Below are positions 1 to 10,185 of a stretch of 64,000 nt of DNA, in pieces. The notes beneath the pieces are model-generated. The model searched no databases, had not been told where the DNA came from, and saw only the letters and a program-made list of their open reading frames with translations. Each line of letters begins with the position of its first letter. The first letter of the stretch is position 1. This DNA comes from Litoditis marina (Eukaryota; Nematoda; Chromadorea; Rhabditida; Rhabditidae), in NCBI GenBank assembly GCA_964036275.1, contig OZ038433.1, positions 39,341,336 to 39,405,335 of the forward strand, in the 5' to 3' direction. A program made the position numbers and the translations under genes.

Positions 1-39
1 AAGGTATTATTAACTGAAATTATATTTGAACATTGAACT

Positions 40-98
40 ATGAGAGATTCACGGCTCATCGCAATGCCATGGAGAGATTCACGGCTCATCGCAATGCC
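40..98. repeat. Two-copy direct repeat, 29-bp period
   Basis: The phrase AGAGATTCACGGCTCATCGC occurs twice, 29 bases apart, each time followed by AATGCCA. It lies downstream of the last visible ABCB8-like exon, probably in the next intron. Confidence 0.7.
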
Positions 99-240
99 AA
101 TACAATCTAACTTTTCCGGCTGCACGAAAAAGTCAGTCCCTCGATCATGAGAATCATACACTCACCACGTACGTGAATCTGTTGTCTAATACTAGGTTTG
201 TACGGAAATTTTATTGAAGAAAAAAGTAAAAGCAACCTAC

Positions 241-1185
241 CTGCGATGCGTAGCAAACCACGAGTTTAAAGGCGTGGGGTTTAACTGCAGAAATATCTCC
301 AGGAATTCCATTCGACTGATCTTTGATCAGCTGAACCATAACATCGATGAGCCCTCCGAGATAAATAGGCAGCTGTACATTGACTACGGCTGTCAGAACA
401 GCACACTGAAACCAGACGGTTGCAATTTGCAAACAAAGACATTCTGAACGCACAAACCCGTACTCAAATTAACGATTAGCAGCTATAAGCCATTGCCTAC
501 AGTCGACCCAATAATTTTCAAAGTGTTAGTCTTTATCTAGTAAACTACCATTTTTCACCTACTTAACACCATATTTGAGTCGTTCGTTCATAGTTTACAA
601 GAATTCAAAATGACACAGATAGATTTGTTAAACTTAATTCAATACTTTCGATGTTGGTGATTTGTTGTAGAGAATGTTACACTACAACATGAATTGGAAA
701 AGTAAGCAACAAACCAACCAGTACGGCGGCGAGAAACCACCCGAAGTATGGTTTCAGCAGGCTCCAGATGTCAGATAGCTGGAGCGAAGGTTCAATAGCT
801 GTCAACTTTTCGGCCTTCAAATGATCCGCTCGCTTACTGATATCTGACTTTTTCGCACTGCACTCGACATACCTAAAAAAAAAGCTATACTGCTGCTCTG
901 AACAGGAACAACAGAAACTGTAGGTACTACAAACTACAAAGATTCCCTCTACCTCTACTCGAAAAACTTGCCCAGGTGGCATTTGCATTGCCTGTTTCCG
1001 GTCACCTCTGCTTCTGATTAGAAAACATTAATGTAAACTCGCTTAACAAAAAATAATAGCCTATATATTACCTAATCAACGGAAGAGCAGCAACAGAGAC
1101 AGATACTCCGGACAGACGGCACACATTCAGTAGAGACTTTTTATCGAATTTCTTGCTAAGCCACGAAAACAAATCCTGTCTGGAT
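241..1185 (-). CDS. ABCB8-like mitochondrial ABC half-transporter, 5' exons only (partial)
   Basis: The gene is read right to left and continues past the left window edge. The clearest exons are 719..~871, ending in KPYFGWFLAAVL, and 241..405, 55 codons opening with CAVLTAVVNVQLPIYLGG. The alanine/valine-rich stretch followed by VNVQLP and a GG turn matches the first transmembrane segment of ABCB8 (mitochondrial inner-membrane half transporter). Upstream exons at 1072..1185 and starting at 1013 have good splice signals and agree in phase; they encode a basic stretch that could be the mitochondrial presequence. I could not find a donor that puts the 1013 exon in frame with the 719..871 exon, so that junction is unresolved. 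The nucleotide-binding domain lies outside the window. ABCB10- or ABCB7-type relatives are less likely because of the VNVQ-P-LG motif. Confidence 0.6.
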
Positions 1186-2030
1186 CTGAAAAATAAGCAA
1201 TCTCGGACTGTTCTGTTAGACAGATTTCGTAACTGAATGAACCATGATGCTGGTTAACCTAGAATTCAAATGGACCGTAATTTGGTCATTGATAGGGATA
1301 GCACAAGCACATGGTGAACTCACTACATATTGTGAGAAATAATCAGATGGTTCGCAGAAAGGAAATTCAAATGTGTGATTAATTTTTCTTTTCCGATGCG
1401 GGTGGTGGCACACCTTCAAAATTTAGCACCTAAACGGAAAGTTCTGTGAACTGTGATCTCCAACTATGTCTTGTGTTGATCTGGGTCTTGTGTTGAGTTA
1501 TCAGTGTTGTAAATTGACAAGTTTTCACGTCGTATTTCGTATAACAGCAAACTGTTATAAGATTAGCGGAAGTGGTGCTACAACTTACATCGAACCAAGA
1601 TTGAAGACTAAACTATGAAATGAACCAACCTTGCAAATGTATGAAACCTCTGAGCAGCCAAGCAGTGGCCAGTAATTACAGCAGACGACTTCGGTGCTAG
1701 GAAAACGGCCCGTGATAATGTCGATAAAGACATATTCAATAACAACTACCCAACCAGCAAAGCGCTAGCTGCTAGGTAATCACGCTCTCTGAAAGAGTGT
1801 ATACGGTACGGTTGTGAAAAAAAAACATTGAAGAAAAATGAGAAGTATAACAACTCGTTTCACTATCAGATACACAGTGAACTATGCAGAAGGTCAAAAT
1901 ACATACTAGAGATAGTGCAAGAATGAAGACAGAGTTGTAAGGACATATAACACAGATTTAAAAAGGTTAACACAGCAGAATTTAAACAATTTAAAATTTA
2001 AAAAATATCGGTCTATATAGCGCTAAGACA
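1186..2030. other. Upstream flank of the ABCB8-like gene; no gene seen
   Basis: AT-rich sequence with only very short ORFs and no recognisable protein. Since the gene is on the minus strand, its promoter and perhaps a further first exon with the start codon should be here, but I see no convincing initiator exon. Confidence 0.4.
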
Positions 2031-2160
2031 ATGGGGGCCCAGTCGCCGCCCAGTCTGGGCCCAGTCGCCGCCCACATGTGGCCCAGTAGCGGCCAGTCAG
2101 CGCGTTAGTAGGCCCAGAGTGGGCGGCGAGTGGGCCAAGACTGGGCGGCGACTGGGCCAA
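2031..2160. repeat. GC-rich inverted repeat built from GGCCCAGTCGCCGCCCA motifs
   Basis: Left half: two copies of GGCCCAGTCGCCGCCCA plus a diverged third. Right half: the reverse complement (GGGCGGCGACTGGGCC and variants). The two halves can fold on each other. The short ORFs across it are by-products of the repeat. Related motifs recur at about 4590-4660 and directly after 9427, on both sides of the large fold-back element. Confidence 0.75.
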
Positions 2161-2369
2161 AAAAGTATAAAAAACTTCCCTGGGCTCAGAAAAGCGGAAA
2201 TAATGAAAGGGTTTGATCCCGTTAAAGCAGGTACAAAAATAGTTGATAAATATCATTCATTCATACAACAGAACATCAACAACAACTATATCCGAAAAGA
2301 TACCAATAATTTCCATTTAAACTACTTCGGTAATCAGGACCTATCTAAACTATTCTGAAAGTTAAATGA

Positions 2370-2492
2370 GTAGTCACGTGAAGTTTGTCTAATGAGGTAT
2401 TCTAATCATGCACTTGGTCATTGCTCAATTCTTCTGCGTTTGTCAATTCTTCTGCGTTTGACATGTTTCACGTAACTAAGCAATTGACAAAC
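2370..2492. mobile_element. MITE-like palindromic element, CACGTGA family, copy 1
   Basis: Starts with AGTCACGTGAAG and ends with GTTTCACGTAACTAAGCAATTG, i.e. imperfect terminal inverted repeats around AGTCACGTGA. Related copies lie at about 24776-24895 and 37572-37690, with a partial one near 35747. It contains a short internal duplication of TCAATTCTTCTGCGTTTG. No coding capacity. Confidence 0.6.
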
Positions 2493-2970
2493 AGTGTTAC
2501 AAACGCAAAAACCTACTTATTTTCGGATTTGCAGACAAGAGCGAACAATCAAATGTCACGGATTCCCATAGACAAGCATACAGTCGTAGTTCTGACATAT
2601 AATGGGAAAATTTAAAGGTAACCTATTTTTGATTTCGGGAAAAAAGGTTACCAAAACCCGGTTTGATATTGAATTCACCATATAGGGGATGGTGGTCAAT
2701 TACAGCATTATACGGTAAAAATACAAAAACATCATGAGAAACTAACGAAAGACCACGATACTATCACTTCCGTTGAATGAAGTAATAACCAGCATAGGAC
2801 TCTTCAGAGGTTTCGCTCCTTTCTCCTGCACATCAAATTTCCAACAAGTTCGGTTCTGCAATCAGTTTTCCGTGGGTAAGAAATGGCTGCATTTATTTGA
2901 GTTCGTCATTCAACACACCCATTCAAATATTCTACATCTGAGAGTGAGGAGTTGCGGTGAACATGCCGCG
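2493..2970. other. Intergenic, no gene seen
   Basis: Unremarkable AT-rich sequence between two repeats. Contains the phrase GGTAACC/GGTTACC seen in other repeats of the window (23.3 kb, 25.5 kb), but no protein-like ORF. Confidence 0.4.
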
Positions 2971-2977
2971 ATCGGCC

Positions 2978-3300
2978 AATAGGAAAGGGGACGAGGGTGA
3001 AAGGAAACGGGGGGGGGGGGGGGGACGAGGGTGAAAGGGGACGGGGGATATGGCAAAGGGGACGAGGGCTGAGGCAAAGGGGACGAGGGCTGAGGCAAGA
3101 AAATACTCTTAGGTATCGTAGAAAGGGGAAAATATGACTCAATAATAAAGATACAGAACAAGAAAAGTATTATGGAGTAATCGGAAACTAAATTTGACTA
3201 GATTTCTCTCTAATTATCAATCCACCCATCGTCCCCTTCACCTCAGCCCTCGTCCCCTTTGTCATATCCCCCGTCCCCTTTCACCCTCGTCCCCTTTCCT
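2978..3300. repeat. Small fold-back element with GGGGACGAGGG-type arms
   Basis: The left arm (about 2988-3096) is tandem AAAGGGGACGAGGG-type units with a poly-G run. The right arm (about 3229-3298) is the reverse complement, including the same GATATG / CATATC break. The spacer is about 130 bases of AT-rich DNA. CCGCGATCG occurs just outside both ends (about 2967 and 3309), a possible target duplication. Proline/serine-rich ORFs on both strands are translations of the repeat. Confidence 0.7.
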
Positions 3301-3319
3301 AGTCACCGCCGCGATCGTA

Positions 3320-4664
3320 TCGATGAACGATCTATGGGTGAAGTCGGGTGAACGTAGTTCGTCATTTGCATATATATCCAACTTGCAAGTTAAACAAGCA
3401 TTGTTTTGTGCAGTTTACGTGTTTACGAACTTTTTTCTCACGTTGTGTACAACAGCTAGACCACAGCTAAGAAATTACTTAAATTACCTTATAAATGAAA
3501 GCAGTATAAATTATTCACTGTTAGAGATTGTAGAGAACTTCAGAAATGGAAGATAAGCTTAAATAAGAAAGATGGATCATATTTCGCCTATAATCATCAC
3601 AGTTTCGAGACATTTGGCGAATACGACATGAATAAATTGATCTGTACTTAAAGTTAATTTGTAAACATAATAAACGGTATACTTTCACTTTAAAACCCAG
3701 TTTTTATCTGATCTTGTGATAAAACAGCGAGGAAAAGTTGTTAAGTGTTGAGATATATATAATATGACGAACTGGAGAAGGATAACTTGTCGAGCGGCGC
3801 ATTCCAAAGTATTACGGAATAGTAGGCCACACTACTAGTATAAAAAAAGAAAGTGAAAAGAAGAGATAAGAGTGAATAAGAAAACGTTCACTCACCCCTG
3901 AGGAACTCAGTAGTAGGTATCGAACGTCTTCTTATTCTTGAATGCATCTATAGAACTTCCCCGAAGCGTATTTTCTCCGTCATCGAATGAATTCATTATT
4001 TTTGACCCTGAAAATTAATTTGTGGAACGACGATATATGTGAAATAAACAAACAATGATAAATGTAGATAGCCAAATTCGGTGTGACATTGGTTCAAACA
4101 CCTGCGAATCAATTACGGCCAACTACCTGCAACAAACGAAGAAACGGTGGTGAAGAGAAACGAAACAGTGATAAAACTGGGGATTACGCTCCTACTTTCA
4201 GTATTTCAGTCTAGAGGAAGGTTTTTCATGTTATTTGAAACTATCAAATTTATGCTGTGACCCGTTTGCAAATGAATCACAAAATGCTTCATAGCATACT
4301 ATGAAATATCAGTGCACATTCAAATTAAGAAATGAACATTTGGGCAGCAGAACGGGCTAAAAATGACGTAATGAGGTCGAACTGATTTGGTAAAAACATT
4401 ACGTTCTCAAGAATACTTCAAAATGTTCCATAACATGAAAATATAACAAAAAATGTGATATATAATAACTATAAACAAGAAAAACGGACTGAAAATATAA
4501 GCTGTAAATTTGAATTTTGACTTTGAGCGGTGCGTCGCGGTCGACCGCGACGCAGCTTTGGAATGGATGAGCCATCCCCATTAGCGGGCAGGTGGGCCGC
4601 GACTGGGCCGGAACTCGCGGCTAGTGGGCCGACCCACCCGAGTGGGCGGCAACTGGGGCAATTG
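3320..4664. other. Intergenic, no gene; contains a perfect 24-bp GC palindrome
   Basis: AT-rich with no recognisable coding exon. At 4531-4554 the half-site TGCGTCGCGGTC is followed immediately by its exact reverse complement. From about 4585 to 4664 the sequence turns GC-rich, with motifs resembling those at 2.03-2.16 kb (GTGGGCC, GACTGGGCC). Confidence 0.5.
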
Positions 4665-5329
4665 TCAAACCTTACCGACTTGTAAACCTTACTCTTTTGT
4701 AAACCTTACCAGATAGGGCCCATTTTTCTTAAATTTGGTTTTGATTCGTTATTGGAGTTTATATTTCGTTTATTTCTATTATTATTGTTTATAAATACTT
4801 CATCGACAAGTTTTGATCAAAGAACATGTGTTAGGCGCTCACTGCTTGAGTTAAGTGAGAAATGTTCCAATATCGTCCGGAATTCTGTTATAACAGACAC
4901 TATTGTTTAGATAATTTCCGATAGTTGAATTCAAAAACTGAGTTTATTCTACTTTCTTACTAGAAAAGAGTTTTTTCGAGCGAGAATATATTGTGTCTTC
5001 ATATTTTCGTTCTAAACATAAGTGTGTAAATCTCTTAAGTTCTGTTCCACGTTCGTTTTCGGCCGCATGTTGACAGCGATGCGAGAACAGTTTTATATTA
5101 TTGTTTCAGAGCTATAACGAAAAGCATGGTTTTATTCCAAATTATAACTCGCTCTTATCTTGTTGCGTCACAGTTTTGTAGAAATGATAGAATTGATCTT
5201 CCAGATAGAACTACCTTCAAGGTGGGAATAATGAGGAACACATATTTCGGAAGACGACGACTTCATGATTCCAGGTAATTCTCAATTTCCAGAGTTAAAT
5301 GGCCTACATGATAAGTAACTGTACTACTT

Positions 5330-6830
5330 GTTTCTCCACTGTATCGTACTCTCACGTGAGCTGGAGCAGTTGAACTCTTACCAAATCTAGTCATACCGGT
5401 TTTCAGTTTTGCTGTAGCCTATTTCGAAAACCTTCCAAGACAAACTGTTACCAAGCATACACAGTGATGATAGGTAACTGTACTACTTGTTTCCCCTTCT
5501 TATCTTACTCTCACGTGAGCTGGAGCAGTTGAACTCTTACCAAATCTAGTCATACCGGTTTTCAGTTTTGCTGTAGCCTATTTCGAAAACGTTCTTAGAC
5601 AAACTGATACCAAGCATACACAGTGAGGATAGGTAACTGTACTACTTTTTTCTCCACCGTATCTTACTCTCACGTGAGCTGGAGCGGTTGAACTCTTACC
5701 AAATCTAGTCATACCGGTTTTCAGTTTTGCTGTAGCCTATTTCGAAAACCTTCCAAGACAAACTGTTACCAAGCATACACAGTGATGATAGGTAACTGTA
5801 CTACTTGTTTCCCCTTCTTATCTTACTCTCACGTGAGCTGGAGCAGTTGAACTCTTACCAAATCTAGTCATACCGGTTTTCAGTTTTGCTGTAGCCTATT
5901 TCGAAAACGTTCTTAGACAAACTGATACCAAGCATACACAGTGATGATAGGTAACTGTACTACTTTTTTCTCCACCGTATCTTACTCTCACGTGAGCTGG
6001 AGCGGTTGAACTCTTACCAAATCTAGTCATACCGGTTTTCAGTTTTGCTGTAGCCTATTTCGAAAACCTTCCAAGACAAACTGTTACCAAGCATACACAG
6101 TGATGATAGGTAACTGTACTACTTGTTTCCCCTTCTTATCTTACTCTCACGTGAGCTGGAGCAGTTGAACTCTTACCAAATCTAGTCATACCGGTTTTCA
6201 GTTTTGCTGTAGCCTATTTCGAAAACCTTTCAAGACAAACTGTTACCAAGCATACACAGTGATGATAGGTAACTGTACTACTTGTTTCCCCTTCTTATCT
6301 TACTCTCACGTGAGCTGGAGCAGTTGAACTCTTACCAAATCTAGTCATACCGGTTTTCAGTTTTGCTGTAGCCTATTTCGAAAACGTTCTTAGACAAACT
6401 GATACCAAGCATACACAGTGAGGATAGGTAACTGTACTACTTTTTTCTCCACCGTATCTTACTCTCACGTGAGCTGGAGCAGTTGAACTCTTACCAAATC
6501 TAGTCATACCTGCTTTCAGTTTTGCTGTAGCCTATTTCGAAAACCTTCCAAGACAAACTGTTACCAAGCATACACAGTGATGATAGGTAACTGTACTACT
6601 TGTTTCCCCTTCTTATCTTACTCTCACGTGAGCTGGAGCAGTTGAACTCTTACCAAATCTAGTCATACCGGTTTTCAGTTTTGCTGTAGCCTATTTCGAA
6701 AACCTTCCAAGACAAACTGTTACCAAGCATACACAGTGATGATAGGTAACTGTACTACTTGTTTCTCCACTGTATCTTACTCTCACGTGAGCTGGAGCAG
6801 TTGAATTTTGACCACGTTCAGTCATACCGA
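5330..6830 (+). repeat. Left-arm 159-bp tandem array, ten copies in a variant pattern
   Basis: The palindrome CTCACGTGAG starts at 5351, 5510, 5669, 5828 and every 159 bases to 6782. Units differ just before it: type A reads TTTCCCCTTCTTATC, type B TTTCTCCACCGTATC, type C TTTCTCCACTGTATC. Order from the outer end is C-A-B-A-B-A-A-B-A-C, so C variants cap the array and A/B alternate inside it. Each unit carries the E-box core CACGTG. Confidence 0.9.
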
Positions 6831-7739
6831 TTGCCTGTTTCGATGTTCAAGATTTCAAGATTTCAAGATTCATTCATTCACGTCATATTGTTGCAATATG
6901 GTGTTTCTTTATTGTTTTGCACAGATTTTTATCTCTGCACATTCTCAATATCTCTTCGCCTCGGACATTGCCTCGGGTCGATGTTGTCTATTTATAACAC
7001 GTTTTACGACTCCACAAACTTTGACGAAGAGAAAGTTGTACACTTTTAGTTTACGCTCTCTGTTACTCCCACTGAAACATTTTAAGATTTAGATCATAAC
7101 GAAAGAAAACAAGGATTTCCCTTAATATTCGCAAACTCTAAGCATGAGCTGGAATACTCCGAGTTCGACCGGAGTTACCAACTTATTTCTAGATTCAGGG
7201 ACAAAATTTGTATGGTTACCGATCTATTATCACGTTGCACGGTTTATTGCAGGTTGATTGACCGCTGTCGCCCAATATAGCCCACAATACGAAAGACTCG
7301 AAATCGGATTCATCATTGTTTTGTTTGTTGTTGTTCTGTGAATGTTTGATGAAATCCTTATTCATTATTTTATGTGGAAAAGTTTAACATACACATACAA
7401 ACAAAACTCTTGTCGTCCAGCAGTGGTCTCTTGATTTCCAACTCGAGAGCCTGAAATAAAAATCAAATGGAGAAAATATAATATATTGTGATTCTATTCT
7501 AATGCATGCAGTTTTTGTACTACAAAATGATTTGTATCGCTCATATAAGGTTTCGTCACCATTTCTCTCAATGGGAAGAAGTTTATTGGAACTTACAGAA
7601 AAATCATTTGCCTGAAAAGAACTAATTCTATACATTCATTGTGTGCTCAAAAGAGCTTCAAGTCTATCATATACATGATTTGAGGGTGTGCACCTTGTTG
7701 TGAAAGGTTTTAGAAATTACTACATCAAAACAGACAACT

Positions 7740-8790
7740 GGTATGACTAGATTCGGTCGAATTTCAACTGCTCCAGCTCACGTGAGAGTAGTATTCGGTA
7801 GAGAAACAAGTAGTACAGTTACCTAAAATCACTATGTGTGCCTAGTAACAGTTGATCTCAGAAGGTTTCATGAGATAAGCTACAGCAAAACTAAAAACCG
7901 GTATGACTAGATTTGGTAAGAGTTCAACTGCTCCAGCTCACGTGAGAGTAAGATAAGAAGGGGAAACAAGTAGTACAGTTACCTATCATCACTGTGTATG
8001 CTTGGTAACAGTTTGTCTTGGAAGGTTTTCGAAATAGGCTACAGCAAAACTGAAAGCAGGTATGACTAGATTTGGTAAGAGTTCAACTGCTCCAGCTCAC
8101 GTGAGAGTAAGATACGGTGGAGAAAAAAGTAGTACAGTTACCTATCCTCACTGTGTATGCTTGGTATCAGTTTGTCTAAGAACGTTTTCGAAATAGGCTA
8201 CAGCAAAACTGAAAACCGGTATGACTAGATTTGGTAAGAGTTCAACTGCTCCAGCTCACGTGAGAGTAAGATAAGAAGGGGAAACAAGTAGTACAGTTAC
8301 CTATCATCACTGTGTATGCTTGGTAACAGTTTGTCTTGAAAGGTTTTCGAAATAGGCTACAGCAAAACTGAAAACCGGTATGACTAGATTTGGTAAGAGT
8401 TCAACTGCTCCAGCTCACGTGAGAGTAAGATAAGAAGGGGAAACAAGTAGTACAGTTACCTATCATCACTGTGTATGCTTGGTAACAGTTTGTCTTGGAA
8501 GGTTTTCGAAATAGGCTACAGCAAAACTGAAAGCCGGTATGACTAGATTTGGTAAGAGTTCAACTGCTCCAGCTCACGTGAGAGTAAGATACGGTGGAGA
8601 AAAAAGTAGTACAGTTACCTATCCTCACTGTGTATGCTTGTTATCAGTTTGTCTAAGAACGTTTTCGAAATAGGCTACAGCAAAACTGAAAACCGGTATG
8701 ACTAGATTTGGTAAGAGTTCAACTGCTCCAGCTCACGTGAGAGTACGATACAGTGGAGAAACAAGTAGTACAGTTACTTATCATGTAGGC
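7740..8790 (-). repeat. Right-arm 159-bp tandem array, seven copies
   Basis: Inverted copy of the left-arm array. The palindrome CTCACGTGAG recurs with 159-bp spacing (about 7780 to 8733). From the outer end the variants read C-B-A-A-B-A-C-like. The inner A-A-B-A-C run is shared with the left arm, and the outer part has fewer units. The innermost unit is diverged. Confidence 0.85.
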
Positions 8791-9427
8791 CATTTAACTC
8801 TGGAAATTGAGAATTACCTGGAATCATGAAGTTGTCGTCTTCCGAAATATGTGTTCCTCATTATTCCCACCTTGAAGGTAGTTCTATCTGGAAGATCAAT
8901 TCTATCATTTCTACAAAACTGTGACGCAACAAGATAAGAGCGAGTTACAATTTGGAATAAAACCATGCTTTTCGTTATAGCTCTGAAACAATAATATAAA
9001 ACTGTTCTCGCATCGCTGTCAACATGCGGCCGAAAACGAACGTGGAACAGAACTTAAGAGATTTACACACTTATGTTTAGAACGAAAATATGAAGACACA
9101 ATATATTCTCGCTCGAAAAAACTCTTTTCTAGTAAGAAAGTAGAATAAACTCAGTTTTTGAATTCAACTATCGGAAATTATCTAAACAATAGTGTCTGTT
9201 ATAACAGAATTCCGGACGATATTGGAACATTTCTCACTTAACTCAAGCAGTGAGCGCCTAACACATGTTCTTTGATCAAAACTTGTCGATGAAGTATTTA
9301 TAAACAATAATAATAGAAATAAACGAAATATAAACTCCAATAACGAATCAAAACCAAATTTAAGAAAAACGGGCCCTATCTGGTAAGGTTTACAAAAGAG
9401 TAAGGTTTACAAGTCGGTAAGGTTTGA

Positions 9428-10185
9428 CGGCAACTGGGCCCCATTGTCTGAGCGGCTGCCTGGGGGAAAATAAAGTCGTACTCACACCGCCTTTGTTTAC
9501 CGTGACATTTAATTGCATCACCAATTTTGGCTCAAATTTTATTGTTTTAATTAGTTTTTCCCTGACATTTACGTGATTTTGACAACGATTTTGCTCAGAA
9601 AAGTCTGAATTATGCAGTCTCAGATAGGGAGCTCAGTTGTATCATAGTCTTTCAACCTCAAAGTGGCCTACTCTCCAAATTCTTATGATTAATCATTGTA
9701 TTTGGATTTGGAATTAAAATATGAGGATGATTCAATGCTATGATGATGTTACCTTTTTTGTCTATTGAGTAAGTAATGTCTTAGATTAGTTTGTGTTTTC
9801 CAACTCTTGTTATTGCATAGATCCCTGCATGCATGTGTCTTGGATGGCGTAAACAAAATTTGGTTGCCCACCACACCATTGTTTGTTTGCCTTTTTCTCC
9901 CAGCAATGTACGCACGTAGGGCCACATATACAAGCTATTCAAATTGGATGAATCTACTTTCGACCTTTTCCTATGCTCCCGTTCATAGAATACGATAATT
10001 CGATAATTTCAGTACTCTGCTTCTTTTTTTTTGCTAACGCATTGCTCGGTCGTTCGTTTGGAGCAGCCAGCTGCCCGCTCGACGGCGGTTGAATATATCA
10101 GCTATCTATCATGAACTGACCACCGTTATCATTAGTGCCCACTGAGCATTGGTACATGTCTATTATAAGTTCCAATTACAGTGCA
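9428..10185. other. Upstream region of the ADP/ATP carrier gene
   Basis: The first ~40 bases are GC-rich remnants of the CGGCAACTGGG repeat. The rest is AT-rich without a recognisable exon. TTCCAATTACAG at 10171-10182 lies directly before the chosen start codon and could be a trans-splice acceptor; this is inference. Confidence 0.35.

Larger units (their letters stand above)
4665..9427. mobile_element. Large fold-back (FB-like) transposable element, 4763 bp
   Basis: The ends are exact mirror images: TCAAACCTTACCGACTTG at 4665 and its reverse complement ending at 9427. The outer ~660 bases of each arm are unique sequence with subterminal GTAAACCTTAC motifs. Inside them lie tandem 159-bp units, ten in the left arm and seven in the right. 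A core of about 860 bases (about 6860-7720) separates the arms. No transposase was recognised, so the element looks non-autonomous. Flanks resemble each other: CGGCAACTGGGGCAATTG at 4647-4664 and CGGCAACTGGGCCCCATTG at 9428-9446, either a diverged target duplication or insertion into an existing repeat. The architecture matches fold-back elements known from Drosophila, but I cannot assign a superfamily. Confidence 0.8.

Noticed and set aside
2906..3556. Proline/serine-rich ORFs
   Set aside because: Products of the GGGGACGAGGG fold-back repeat on both strands.
6759..7092. Two overlapping ~95-codon ORFs in the core of the large fold-back element
   Set aside because: No transposase motif, no splice structure, and overlapping frames of similar length; not supported as genes.
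4665..9427. CRISPR-like array
   Set aside because: The 159-bp units are contiguous near-identical repeats without unique spacers, in a eukaryotic genome.
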